Shown in pieces: positions 31,319-38,011 of a stretch of DNA of 64,000 bases. How positions within the stretch are numbered: the stretch's first letter is position 1; every line of letters starts with the position of its first letter. The DNA is taken from assembly GCF_026898095.1 (NCBI RefSeq), contig NZ_CP114015.1, positions 3,100,001-3,164,000 of the forward strand. The letters run 5' to 3'. A model generated the notes under the pieces. It was not told the DNA's origin, ran no database searches, and saw only the letters and a list, made by a program, of their open reading frames with translations. A program made the position numbers and the translations under genes. The DNA comes from Arthrobacter sp. ATA002. GTDB taxonomy: Bacteria > Actinomycetota > Actinomycetes > Actinomycetales > Micrococcaceae.

Positions 31319-32044
31319 CTACTCCTCAAAGTGAGTGCTCACCCGGTCCGAGACCACGGCGACCACCCCTGCCGCCACCTCACGAACCTTGACGTTGCGG
31401 CTGTTGGACACACTGCGCAGGATTTCGACTGCGCTCTGCTGGCTGCAGTTGTTCTGCGCCATGATAATTCCGGCCGCCAAATCCACGACGGTCCTCGACT
31501 CGAGGGCGGCCTGCAGGTTTCGGGCCCGGTGCGTCTGCGCGTCCAGCCGCAGCGCCAGTGCCAGTGGAGCCGCCAGTGCCGCCGCAGCGGATGCCACCGC
31601 GTGCATCCCCCGGGACCGAACGCCCCTGCGCTGGAGGAGTAACAGGTGAGCACGGCATCAGCCGGGTCCGCCGGCGGCACCGGAACCGGCACCGCCGCAG
31701 CGGCGGCCACGCCCTGTCCGTTCAATCCATCCCAGTACCTGGACGGGGTTCCCGGCAGGCCGGGACTCCGGACCACCGCCGGCGCCCGTTTCCCAGGACA
31801 AGCCGGGCCGGGTCTTCCGCATGCAGATCCTGCTGCAGGTCCGTAAAGCCGGGAGTACTGGCCACCACCAAGGGCCGGCGCCGCGGCCGCACCACCATCA
31901 AGGATGCGGCCGACACGTGCGAACGGCCCAGCCGTTCCGCTAACAGGACGGCGAGTGAGGCCAAAAATCTTCCAGGTCCGGAGTCTCCAGCAGCAGCTCC
32001 TGAATCCGGACGGGCAGCAGGACGGTTTCCGCCGGCTGATCCAT
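31319..32044 (-). CDS. GAF-ANTAR regulator (three frame breaks)
   Basis: A sensor GAF domain joined to an ANTAR RNA-binding domain, which controls transcription termination at paired hairpins in target leaders. ATG 32044 gives MDQPAETVLLPVRIQELLLE. One lost T in the T run near 31961 leads into ASLAVLLAERLGRSHVSAAS. Further shifts near 31810 and 31615 give RYWDGLNGQGVAAAAAVPV and YSSSAGAFGPG, then ANTAR: ESRTVVDLAAGIIMAQNNCS, EILRSVSNSRNVKVREVAA. All three shifts fit single missing bases; restored length is about 242 residues. If the shifts are real, only the ANTAR part could be made. Confidence 0.75.
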
Positions 32045-32209
32045 ACCGTGTATCCCCTTCCCGCAGGCATTCCGGTCCGGTTCCCCCTGCAGCTATGGCA
32101 GCGGACCCCTGTCCGTCCGGATCCTACGGTTCGACTCCCCGGATGCACAGGGTGTTCGGGCTGCTGCACGGCCATCCGTCCCGAACCGTAAGCCGGCGTT
32201 AACGGCAAA

Positions 32210-32242
32210 AGAGGCCGGCAGGCGCGATGCCTGCCGACCTCT
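32210..32242 (-). terminator. Terminator of the BI-1 family gene
   Basis: AGAGGCCGGCAGGC and GCCTGCCGACCTCT form a 14-bp stem with one mismatch and a 5-nt loop. Read on the minus strand it is followed by a TTTT run, and it lies 37 bp after the BI-1 gene stop. Confidence 0.8.
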
Positions 32243-32278
32243 GTACAGTTCCACGGCGAACCGGGAACCTTTCAGAAG

Positions 32279-33127
32279 CTAGTCGTCGCCGCGGAGAATG
32301 GCGAGGATGCGGAGAATTTCCACGTACAGCCAGACCAGCGTGACGGTGAGGCCAAAGGCCGCGGTCCAGGAGTAGCGCTGCGGAGCCCCGGCCTTGACGC
32401 CCTGCTCGATGGATGTGAAGTCCATGATCAGGGAGAAAGCGGCCAGGCCAACTGCCAGGAGCCCGATCAGAACACCCAGCGGGATCCCCATAATCGTCAC
32501 CGAGTCACGGACACCGAACATGCTGTCGGTGGCGCCAAAGATCATCAGGCCCACGTTGACCAGCGAGAACACGGCGTAGCCGATCATGGCAATCATGAAG
32601 AACCGCATGGCCTTGGGCGTTGCACGGACCTTGCCGCTGCGGAACAGGACCAGTGTTACGGCAAAGACGGACAGCGTGCCCAGCACGGCCTGCAGACCGA
32701 TGCCCGGGTAGAGGTTGTCCAGTACCAGGGTCAGGCCGCCCAGGAACATTCCCTCGAGCGCAGCGTAGGCCAGGATCAGCGCGGGAGCGGGCTCGCGCTT
32801 GAAAGAGTTGACGAGGCCGAGAACGAAACCACCCAGGGCACCGACAATCATCAGCGGCGCCGCGGCGCCCGGGATCAGGATCATCGGAACGGCTGCACCG
32901 ACCAGCACGACTGCCAGGCAGGCGAGGGTCTTCATGATGACGTCGTCATACGTCATCCGGCCGGTCATCGCCGGACCGGCGGAGGGAGCTGTGTACAGCT
33001 CCTGCAGCTGCTGGGGGGTCATCGACGTCTGGTCCTGGGTGGCCAGGGATCCCTGGTTCACCTGCCCGCCGCGAACCTGGGAGTTGAAATTCTTGCTGTT
33101 AAAGACCGGATTACCACCGATTGCCAT
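32279..33127 (-). CDS. Bax inhibitor-1/YccA family membrane protein
   Basis: 282 residues. About 80 soluble N-terminal residues (MAIGGNPVFNSKNFNS, then MTPQQLQELYTAPSA and MTYDDVIMKTLACLA) precede seven transmembrane helices. YAALEGMFLGGLTLVLDN contains the family's conserved Glu-Gly segment, and DFTSIEQGVKAGAPQRYSW is the conserved loop before the last helix. Bacterial members have been linked to calcium leak or protease modulation; role here unknown. GGAGG lies 8 nt before the ATG. Confidence 0.92.
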   Translation of the reverse strand: MAIGGNPVFNSKNFNSQVRGGQVNQGSLATQDQTSMTPQQLQELYTAPSAGPAMTGRMTYDDVIMKTLACLAVVLVGAAVPMILIPGAAAPLMIVGALGGFVLGLVNSFKREPAPALILAYAALEGMFLGGLTLVLDNLYPGIGLQAVLGTLSVFAVTLVLFRSGKVRATPKAMRFFMIAMIGYAVFSLVNVGLMIFGATDSMFGVRDSVTIMGIPLGVLIGLLAVGLAAFSLIMDFTSIEQGVKAGAPQRYSWTAAFGLTVTLVWLYVEILRILAILRGDD

Positions 33128-33276
33128 TAAATGTCCTCCATCTGGGGGCCTGTTTACCTAGAGCCTACCAATGACAACGGACAACAGGGCAGGGAGATTC
33201 CCGGGCGGGACTTGTAGCGGGTAACAGTTTGGCATAGCGTGCCCCTCCCGCCCGCCTACGCTGGCGAAGCAAGTCG

Positions 33277-33555
33277 TTACCTGATCGCGACATCCCGCCA
33301 TGGAAAATGGCCACTGCCTGAAACATTCAGTGGGTAGCATGATCCCCATTCGGTGACACGAGTCACATTTGATCCGCTAAAGGTCCGATTTTTCTCCGAC
33401 ATCATCTTGATCAGCGTGGACTTGCCGGCGCCGTTTTCGCCCAGGAGCACCTGGACCTTCCCCGGCCGCACGTTCACGGTGACGCCGTCGATCACCGTCA
33501 CCGGGCCGAAGGACTTGGTGACGCCCTCGAGCGTCAGGATGGGAGTCTCGCTCAT
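33277..33555 (-). pseudogene. Truncated sugar ABC transporter ATPase
   Basis: The first 50 residues are a normal sugar-import ATPase start (MSETPILTLEGVTKSFGPV, then Walker [17 protein letters not shown]). After KMM at about 33405 the sequence loses all similarity: SEKNRTFSGSNVTRV leads to an AT-richer non-coding stretch, and neither other frame recovers Q-loop, signature or Walker B motifs. A functional family member has about 260 or 500 residues. The ATG overlaps the lacI stop by 4 nt, so it was the second gene of a lacI-ABC operon. No permease or binding protein gene follows. I infer a deletion joining this gene to the BI-1 upstream region. Confidence 0.85.
33352..33367. promoter_or_regulatory. 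CRP/GlxR-like site beside the truncated ATPase
   Basis: GGTGACACGAGTCACA fits TGTGA-N6-TCACA with one mismatch. It lies about 225 bp upstream of the BI-1 gene and just past the deletion point of the ATPase, so it may be a remnant of another promoter or serve the BI-1 gene. Confidence 0.4.
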
Positions 33556-34565
33556 GCTGGGTTACCTCCTGGAAGGGACGGGGTGGAGCCGCGGACGATG
33601 AGCCTGCTCGGGAGCACCACGGATTCGGGTGATTCACCGGCGATTTCCGCAATCAGCAGGTCCACGGCCAGCCGTCCCATGGCGTGGACATCGTGGGCAA
33701 TAACCGTCAGCGCCGGGTTGAGCAGCGTGAAGGCTTCAATGTCGTCATAGGCAACAAACGCGATGTCGGTGCCGATGGCCAGGCCGCGCTCGTTGCAGAC
33801 ACCCACGGCTCCGATGCTCATCAGGCTGTCGGCGGCAAGCAGCGCGGTGGGCGGCACAGGAAGGTCCAGCAGCTGCCGCGCCCCGGCAGCGCCGCTGGCG
33901 GACTGGAAGTCGCCAAGGAAGACAAGGTCGGCGTCATCGTCAGCGCCGGTTTCGGCAACGGCCGCGCGGAAGGACTGCAGCCGCTCGCGGCCGGTGGACG
34001 TGGACTGCGGACCGGCGATGTAGCCGATGCGCCGGTGGCCCCCGGCGGTGAGATGGCGGACGGCGTCCGCAATTCCGCCGGCGTTGTCGGCCGTAACGCC
34101 GGGGACGGCGGCGCCGTCGACGACGCGGTCCACGAACACCGTGGGCACTTCGCCGGCCAGGAGACCCACCAGGCTGCGGGCCTCGCCCTGCGGCGCGGCG
34201 ATCAGGCCGTCCACGCGCTGGGAGAGCATGACGTCGAGGTATCGTTCCTGCTGATCCTGGCTTTCGTTCGCATTTCCGAAAAGCGTCAGGTACCCGAATT
34301 CGCTGGCACGCTGTTCAACGGCATGGGCGAGGTCTGCAAAGAAGGGGTTGCGGATGTCGGGCAGCAGCAGGCCGATGGTCTGGGTGCTGGTCTTGCGCAG
34401 CGAACGGGCCTGGGCGTTGGGCCGGAAGCCGAGCTCAGCGGCAGCCTCGCGGACCGCTTTGCGGGCGTCTTCGGAGGTCGCGGAGTGTCCGGAGAGCACC
34501 CGCGATGCCGTGGCTGCCGAGACGCCGGCCTTCTTCGCCACGTCCTTGATCGTCGTTGACCGCAC
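33552..34565 (-). CDS. LacI family transcriptional regulator
   Basis: 337 residues from GTG 34565, with AGGGAG 5 nt upstream. The N-terminal helix-turn-helix and hinge read TTIKDVAKKAGVSAATASRV and LGFRPNAQARSLRK. The sugar-binding domain follows with GLLLPDIRNPFFADLA, VPTVFVDRVVDGAAVPGV, and a C-terminal DIAFVAYDDIEAFTLLNPAL. Two palindromic operators at 34585-34612 sit immediately upstream, indicating autoregulation. Its partner transporter is destroyed (33277-33555), so its sugar and any remaining targets are unknown. The longer upstream frame is rejected because it would translate the operators. Confidence 0.92.
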   Translation of the reverse strand: MRSTTIKDVAKKAGVSAATASRVLSGHSATSEDARKAVREAAAELGFRPNAQARSLRKTSTQTIGLLLPDIRNPFFADLAHAVEQRASEFGYLTLFGNANESQDQQERYLDVMLSQRVDGLIAAPQGEARSLVGLLAGEVPTVFVDRVVDGAAVPGVTADNAGGIADAVRHLTAGGHRRIGYIAGPQSTSTGRERLQSFRAAVAETGADDDADLVFLGDFQSASGAAGARQLLDLPVPPTALLAADSLMSIGAVGVCNERGLAIGTDIAFVAYDDIEAFTLLNPALTVIAHDVHAMGRLAVDLLIAEIAGESPESVVLPSRLIVRGSTPSLPGGNPA

Positions 34566-34584
34566 TCTGCTCCCTACACCGTTG

Positions 34585-34612
34585 TGGAATCGATTCCATG
34601 GAATCGATTCCA
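34585..34612. promoter_or_regulatory. Two tandem perfect LacI-type operators
   Basis: The 14-bp palindrome TGGAATCGATTCCA occurs twice back to back (34585-34598 and 34599-34612). The centre GAATCGATTC has the C-G central step typical of LacI-family operators. They lie 20 bp upstream of the lacI start. Confidence 0.8.
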
Positions 34613-34715
34613 AGTATGGGGCAGATCATGCTGTGGCGTCAAACACGGCCGGGGCGGGCCGCGGACAACCGTGCTGCGGACCCATCCCCGGCGCCCCGTG
34701 GACCGAATAGAAAGC

Positions 34716-35003
34716 ATGATTGAGCAGAGCTTTCACCAGCAGCCGGACAATCCGCTCTGCGAGTTCTCCGGCACCTACGGCGGCTTCTACCTGCTGCCCG
34801 GGGAGGCGTGGGGTGTCTCGGTGGCCGAGGACGGCACACCGCGTGCCCGCTGCTGTTCCTGCAGCTGGGAGTATGACGCCGCCACTGAGGAGGAAGCGGC
34901 ACGGCTGGTGTCTTCACACCTGCGGGTGGCGCATCCCGACGGGCAGGGCCACGTAAATCCAGCGGGCAGAGCGGGAGGCCAAACAGGGCCAACCGGGAAC
35001 TGA
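34716..35003 (+). CDS. Small Cys/His protein, unknown function
   Basis: 95 residues from ATG 34716 (MIEQSFHQQPDNPLCEFSG). The middle contains ARCCSCSWEYDAATEEEAAR followed by LVSSHLRVAHP, that is a Cys cluster, an acidic helix and two His, spaced like a single C2H2-type zinc-binding unit. The C-terminus is Gly-rich and disordered. It is divergent from lacI and ends 3 bp before the tRNA on the other strand. Family not recognised; a possible in-frame extension upstream would run through the LacI operators. Confidence 0.5.
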   Translation: MIEQSFHQQPDNPLCEFSGTYGGFYLLPGEAWGVSVAEDGTPRARCCSCSWEYDAATEEEAARLVSSHLRVAHPDGQGHVNPAGRAGGQTGPTGN

Positions 35004-35006
35004 CGG

Positions 35007-35079
35007 TACCCCAGGTCGGACTCGAACCGACAACACGCAGATTTTAAGTCTGTTGCCTCTGCCATTGGGCTACTGGGGC
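35007..35079 (-). tRNA. tRNA with UAA anticodon (nominally Leu), short variable arm
   Basis: The complement folds as a cloverleaf of 73 nt: acceptor GCCCCAG with CTGGGGT, D arm TAGCCCAATGGCAGAGGCA, anticodon stem-loop ACAGACTTAAAATCTGC (loop CTTAAAA, anticodon UAA) and T arm GTCGGTTCGAGTCCGAC. The discriminator is A, followed by CC in the genome. The variable region is only about 5 nt, whereas tRNA-Leu normally has a long extra arm, so the isotype rests on the anticodon alone. Confidence 0.85.
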
Positions 35080-35135
35080 CGAAGCGAAAGCTTCTGCTCA
35101 AGCGTACTGGATTGGCGCACCGGTGCCGAAAACAG

Positions 35136-35170
35136 CGGCGGCGGCCCTCCCAAAGGAGGAGCCGCCGCCG
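35136..35170 (-). terminator. Terminator of ndh
   Basis: CGGCGGCGGC and GCCGCCGCCG form a 10-bp stem, extended by an inner CCTCC/GGAGG pairing. On the minus strand it is followed by CTGTTTT. It lies 20 bp after the ndh stop. Confidence 0.75.
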
Positions 35171-35190
35171 AAGAGGAAATACACGAAACG

Positions 35191-36573
35191 CTAGCTGGCA
35201 GCTTCCTTCTTCTTGGGAGGCGTGGCGGCAGCGACGAACGACTGGCGCGGGTTCTTCAGGTTGCGCAGGTCGGTCAGGTCGCGGCCGTAGGTGACGTTCA
35301 TGAGCCAGCCCAGGATAACGCGGAACTTGCGCTCGAACATCGGCATGGCCAGGCCGTGGTAGCCGCGGTGCGCCAGCCAGGCCGGGAAGCCCTTCATGCC
35401 GAAGCCCATGATGTTGGCGACGCCCTTGTACTGGCCCAGGCCTGCGACGGCACCGAGGCTCTTGTGGTTGTATTCCTCGACGCTGCCCTCGCCGTAGCGG
35501 GCGGCCAGGATGTTCTTGGCCAGCTGCTTCGCCTGGCGCACGGCGTGCTGCGCATTCGGCACGCAGAAGCCGCCGACCCCGCCACCGGAGAGATCGGGAA
35601 CAGCCGAGATGTCGCCCGCGGCCCAGGCACCTTCGATGGGGCCGTCGTCGCCGGTGATGCGCAGTTCGGCGTTGGCGCGGACGCGGCCGCGGTCATCGAT
35701 CGGGAAGTCGGTGGCGCGGACCATCGGGTTGGCCTGCACGCCGGCGGTCCAGATCAGGGTGTCGGTGGCGAATTCGCCGGCCGGGGACTTGTCCGCCATG
35801 TTGATCAGCTTGAGGACACCGTTTTCGGCGGAGGCCAGGGAAGTGTTCAGCAGGACCTCGATGCCTCGCTCGCGCATGCTCGAGACAACCCACTCGGCCT
35901 GGTCGGGCTTGACCTCGGGCATGACGCGGCCCATGGCTTCGATCAGGACAAAGCGGAGGTCCTCGCGGCGAAGCCGGTTGTTGTTGCGGACGGCGTCGCG
36001 GGCCATGTCTTCGAGCTCGGTCAGCGTTTCAATGCCGGCGAAACCGCCGCCGACGACGACGAACGTCAGGGCGCGCTCGCGCTCCGGGCCTTCGGGCATT
36101 AGGGACGCGGTCTCGATGCGCTCGAGCACCTGGTTGCGGGTGCCGACGGCCTCTTCGATGGACTTCATGCCGATGCCGGCCTCGGCCAGGCCGGGGATCG
36201 GGAAGGTGCGGGTGATCGAGCCTGCGGCCAGGACCACGTCCTGGTACGGAAGCTCAACCGACTCGCCGTCCGACAACTCGATGACGGCCGTGCGGGCGGC
36301 GTGGTTGATGGAAGTGACCTTGCCGGTGATCAGCTCGGTGTTCTTCAGGTGCATGCGGTGCGATACGACGGCGTCGCGCGGCTCAATGGTGCCGGCGGCA
36401 ACTTCGGGAAGGAAAGGCTGGTACGTCATGTACGGCAGCGGATCGACAACCGTGACGATCCCGCCCTCGTCCTTGACCTTCTTCTGGAGGTTCTTCGCTA
36501 CGTAGAGACCTACGTAGCCACCGCCAACCACCAGGACGCGGGGACGGTCTGAAAACTTTGTCGTAGATGCCAT
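35191..36573 (-). CDS. ndh: Type II NADH dehydrogenase
   Basis: Single-subunit, non-proton-pumping enzyme that passes electrons from NADH to menaquinone at the membrane. 460 residues with two dinucleotide folds: PRVLVVGGGYVGLYVAKNLQ (FAD) and LTFVVVGGGFAGIETLTELE (NADH). PYMTYQPFLPEVAAGTIEP and VWAAGDIS-type FAD contact (GAWAAGDISAVPDLSGGG) are conserved, as is the C-terminal membrane-binding segment (GYHGLAMPMFERKFRVILGW). A Lys-rich tail PPKKKEAAS closes the protein. It is 31 bp downstream of the mycosin-like protease gene. Confidence 0.93.
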   Translation of the reverse strand: MASTTKFSDRPRVLVVGGGYVGLYVAKNLQKKVKDEGGIVTVVDPLPYMTYQPFLPEVAAGTIEPRDAVVSHRMHLKNTELITGKVTSINHAARTAVIELSDGESVELPYQDVVLAAGSITRTFPIPGLAEAGIGMKSIEEAVGTRNQVLERIETASLMPEGPERERALTFVVVGGGFAGIETLTELEDMARDAVRNNNRLRREDLRFVLIEAMGRVMPEVKPDQAEWVVSSMRERGIEVLLNTSLASAENGVLKLINMADKSPAGEFATDTLIWTAGVQANPMVRATDFPIDDRGRVRANAELRITGDDGPIEGAWAAGDISAVPDLSGGGVGGFCVPNAQHAVRQAKQLAKNILAARYGEGSVEEYNHKSLGAVAGLGQYKGVANIMGFGMKGFPAWLAHRGYHGLAMPMFERKFRVILGWLMNVTYGRDLTDLRNLKNPRQSFVAAATPPKKKEAAS

Positions 36574-36604
36574 GCCTTTATCCTACCCGAGTTTGTGAAA
36601 ACCT

Positions 36605-38011
36605 TCACGAGATTTCCGAGTATTTTAGCTGACCTGTTTCCGTGTCCTCGTCCACAGGATTGCCGGTGCTGCGGCGGCGTGCACGGGTCACCGCCACGGC
36701 ACCTGCCGCCGTCACTGCACCCAGCAGTCCACCGAACCCCAGAACCAGTGCCGCGGGCAGCGGATCGGTCTCCGCATCCGGCGGAAGCGCCACCGGAACA
36801 GTCGGCTCCGGCAGGTCCGGCACCACAGGCTCCACCGCCACGGGAGCGTCCGTGGCCGGCACCGCGGGGGTGTCCCGGCGGTGGATGCGGATCCAGTCGG
36901 CAATGTTGCCCAGCGGATTGGCCGATACCGACGGAACGTCGGCCGCCAGGGCCGCTCCGGCGTCCAGGATGCCATAGCCGTAGATGGTGTCCTGCCCCGG
37001 GGTGCCCGCGTCCCGGGCAGTGCTGATGATCCGGTTAATGACATCCGCTGCACTGAGCTCTGGATAGGCGGAGCGGATCAGCGCAGCTGTTCCGGCCACC
37101 AGCGGTGCGGCGCCGGATGTTCCGCTCCAGTCCGCGTACCGGGCCGGGCCAACAGGCAGCCCACCCACGAGGTTTTCCGCCGGCGCGGCAACGCCAATGC
37201 TGATGCCCTCGGAGGAGGAATCCCGGCTCGCTTCGCCGTTCCGGTCCAGGCCGGCCACGGTCAGCACGCCCGGAATGGTGGCGGGAGCCCCCACCTGAAC
37301 CATTCCAACACCGCGGTTTCCGGCGGCCACGACAACCACGACGTCCTGCTGCTCGGCATACAGGAAGGCGTCATCCCAGCTTTCGGGCCAGGACGTGGAT
37401 GAGCTTCCCAGGGACATGTTGATCACCCGGGCACCGTTGTCGACGGACCAGCGGATGGCGGCCGGGATTTGGTCTTCGATGGGGATGCCGGCGGGATTGT
37501 CCGGCCCGATCCAGGCGGAGACGGCCAGCAGCTCCGCTTTGGGGGCCACACCAATGATCCCGTCGGTTTTGGCGGGAGGTGCGGGATTCTTCGTTTCTTC
37601 GGTGCCGCCGTCCTTATCCTCGTCCGGCTCCGGTTCAGGCGGCGGCGCATGGCCGCGGCCGGCAAGCAGTGTGGCCACGAGTGTTCCGTGGGACGGGTTG
37701 TTGCCCAGCCCTCTGCTGCCGGCGGGATCACCGGCACCGGAGACATCGGTTCCTCCTGTTACTGCGCCTGCCAGATCAGGGTGGGTGGGATCAATGCCGG
37801 TATCGATCACCGCCACCTTGACGCCTTCGCCCTGGCTTACTTTCCAGGCGGCGTCAAAGCCGGAGTCAGCGAGCCAGTACTGCTTGTCACGCCACTCGTC
37901 GGCGGAAGCCGGAGCACCCGGAAGCAGGGTCAGCGCCAGCAGCGACGCCAGCAGCACGGTGCGGGCTCCCCGTCCCCTCCGCGGTCCGGGCGCAGCGCAG
38001 GAACGCGTCAC
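36605..38011 (-). CDS. Subtilisin-family (S8) mycosin-like membrane protease
   Basis: 468 residues, secreted and membrane-anchored. Signal peptide: basic start then VLLASLLALTLLPGAPASA. Catalytic Asp in VKVAVIDTGIDPTHPDL, His in NNPSHGTLVATLLAG, oxyanion Asn in VVVAAGNRGV, Ser in DWSGTSGAAPLVAGTAA. An acidic Pro-rich insertion of about 30 residues follows the His. The C-terminus has a Pro/Val linker, one TM helix (ALVLGFGGLLGAVTAAGAVA) and a basic cytoplasmic tail. This layout is that of mycosins, the proteases of type VII secretion, but no ESX genes are in the window. The start overlaps the ppx stop by 4 nt. Confidence 0.88.
   Translation of the reverse strand: MTRSCAAPGPRRGRGARTVLLASLLALTLLPGAPASADEWRDKQYWLADSGFDAAWKVSQGEGVKVAVIDTGIDPTHPDLAGAVTGGTDVSGAGDPAGSRGLGNNPSHGTLVATLLAGRGHAPPPEPEPDEDKDGGTEETKNPAPPAKTDGIIGVAPKAELLAVSAWIGPDNPAGIPIEDQIPAAIRWSVDNGARVINMSLGSSSTSWPESWDDAFLYAEQQDVVVVVAAGNRGVGMVQVGAPATIPGVLTVAGLDRNGEASRDSSSEGISIGVAAPAENLVGGLPVGPARYADWSGTSGAAPLVAGTAALIRSAYPELSAADVINRIISTARDAGTPGQDTIYGYGILDAGAALAADVPSVSANPLGNIADWIRIHRRDTPAVPATDAPVAVEPVVPDLPEPTVPVALPPDAETDPLPAALVLGFGGLLGAVTAAGAVAVTRARRRSTGNPVDEDTETGQLKYSEIS

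Noticed and set aside
33353..33366. LexA/SOS box
   Set aside because: GTGACACGAGTCAC does not match the actinobacterial LexA pattern with GAAC and GTTC arms; CRP-like spacing fits better.
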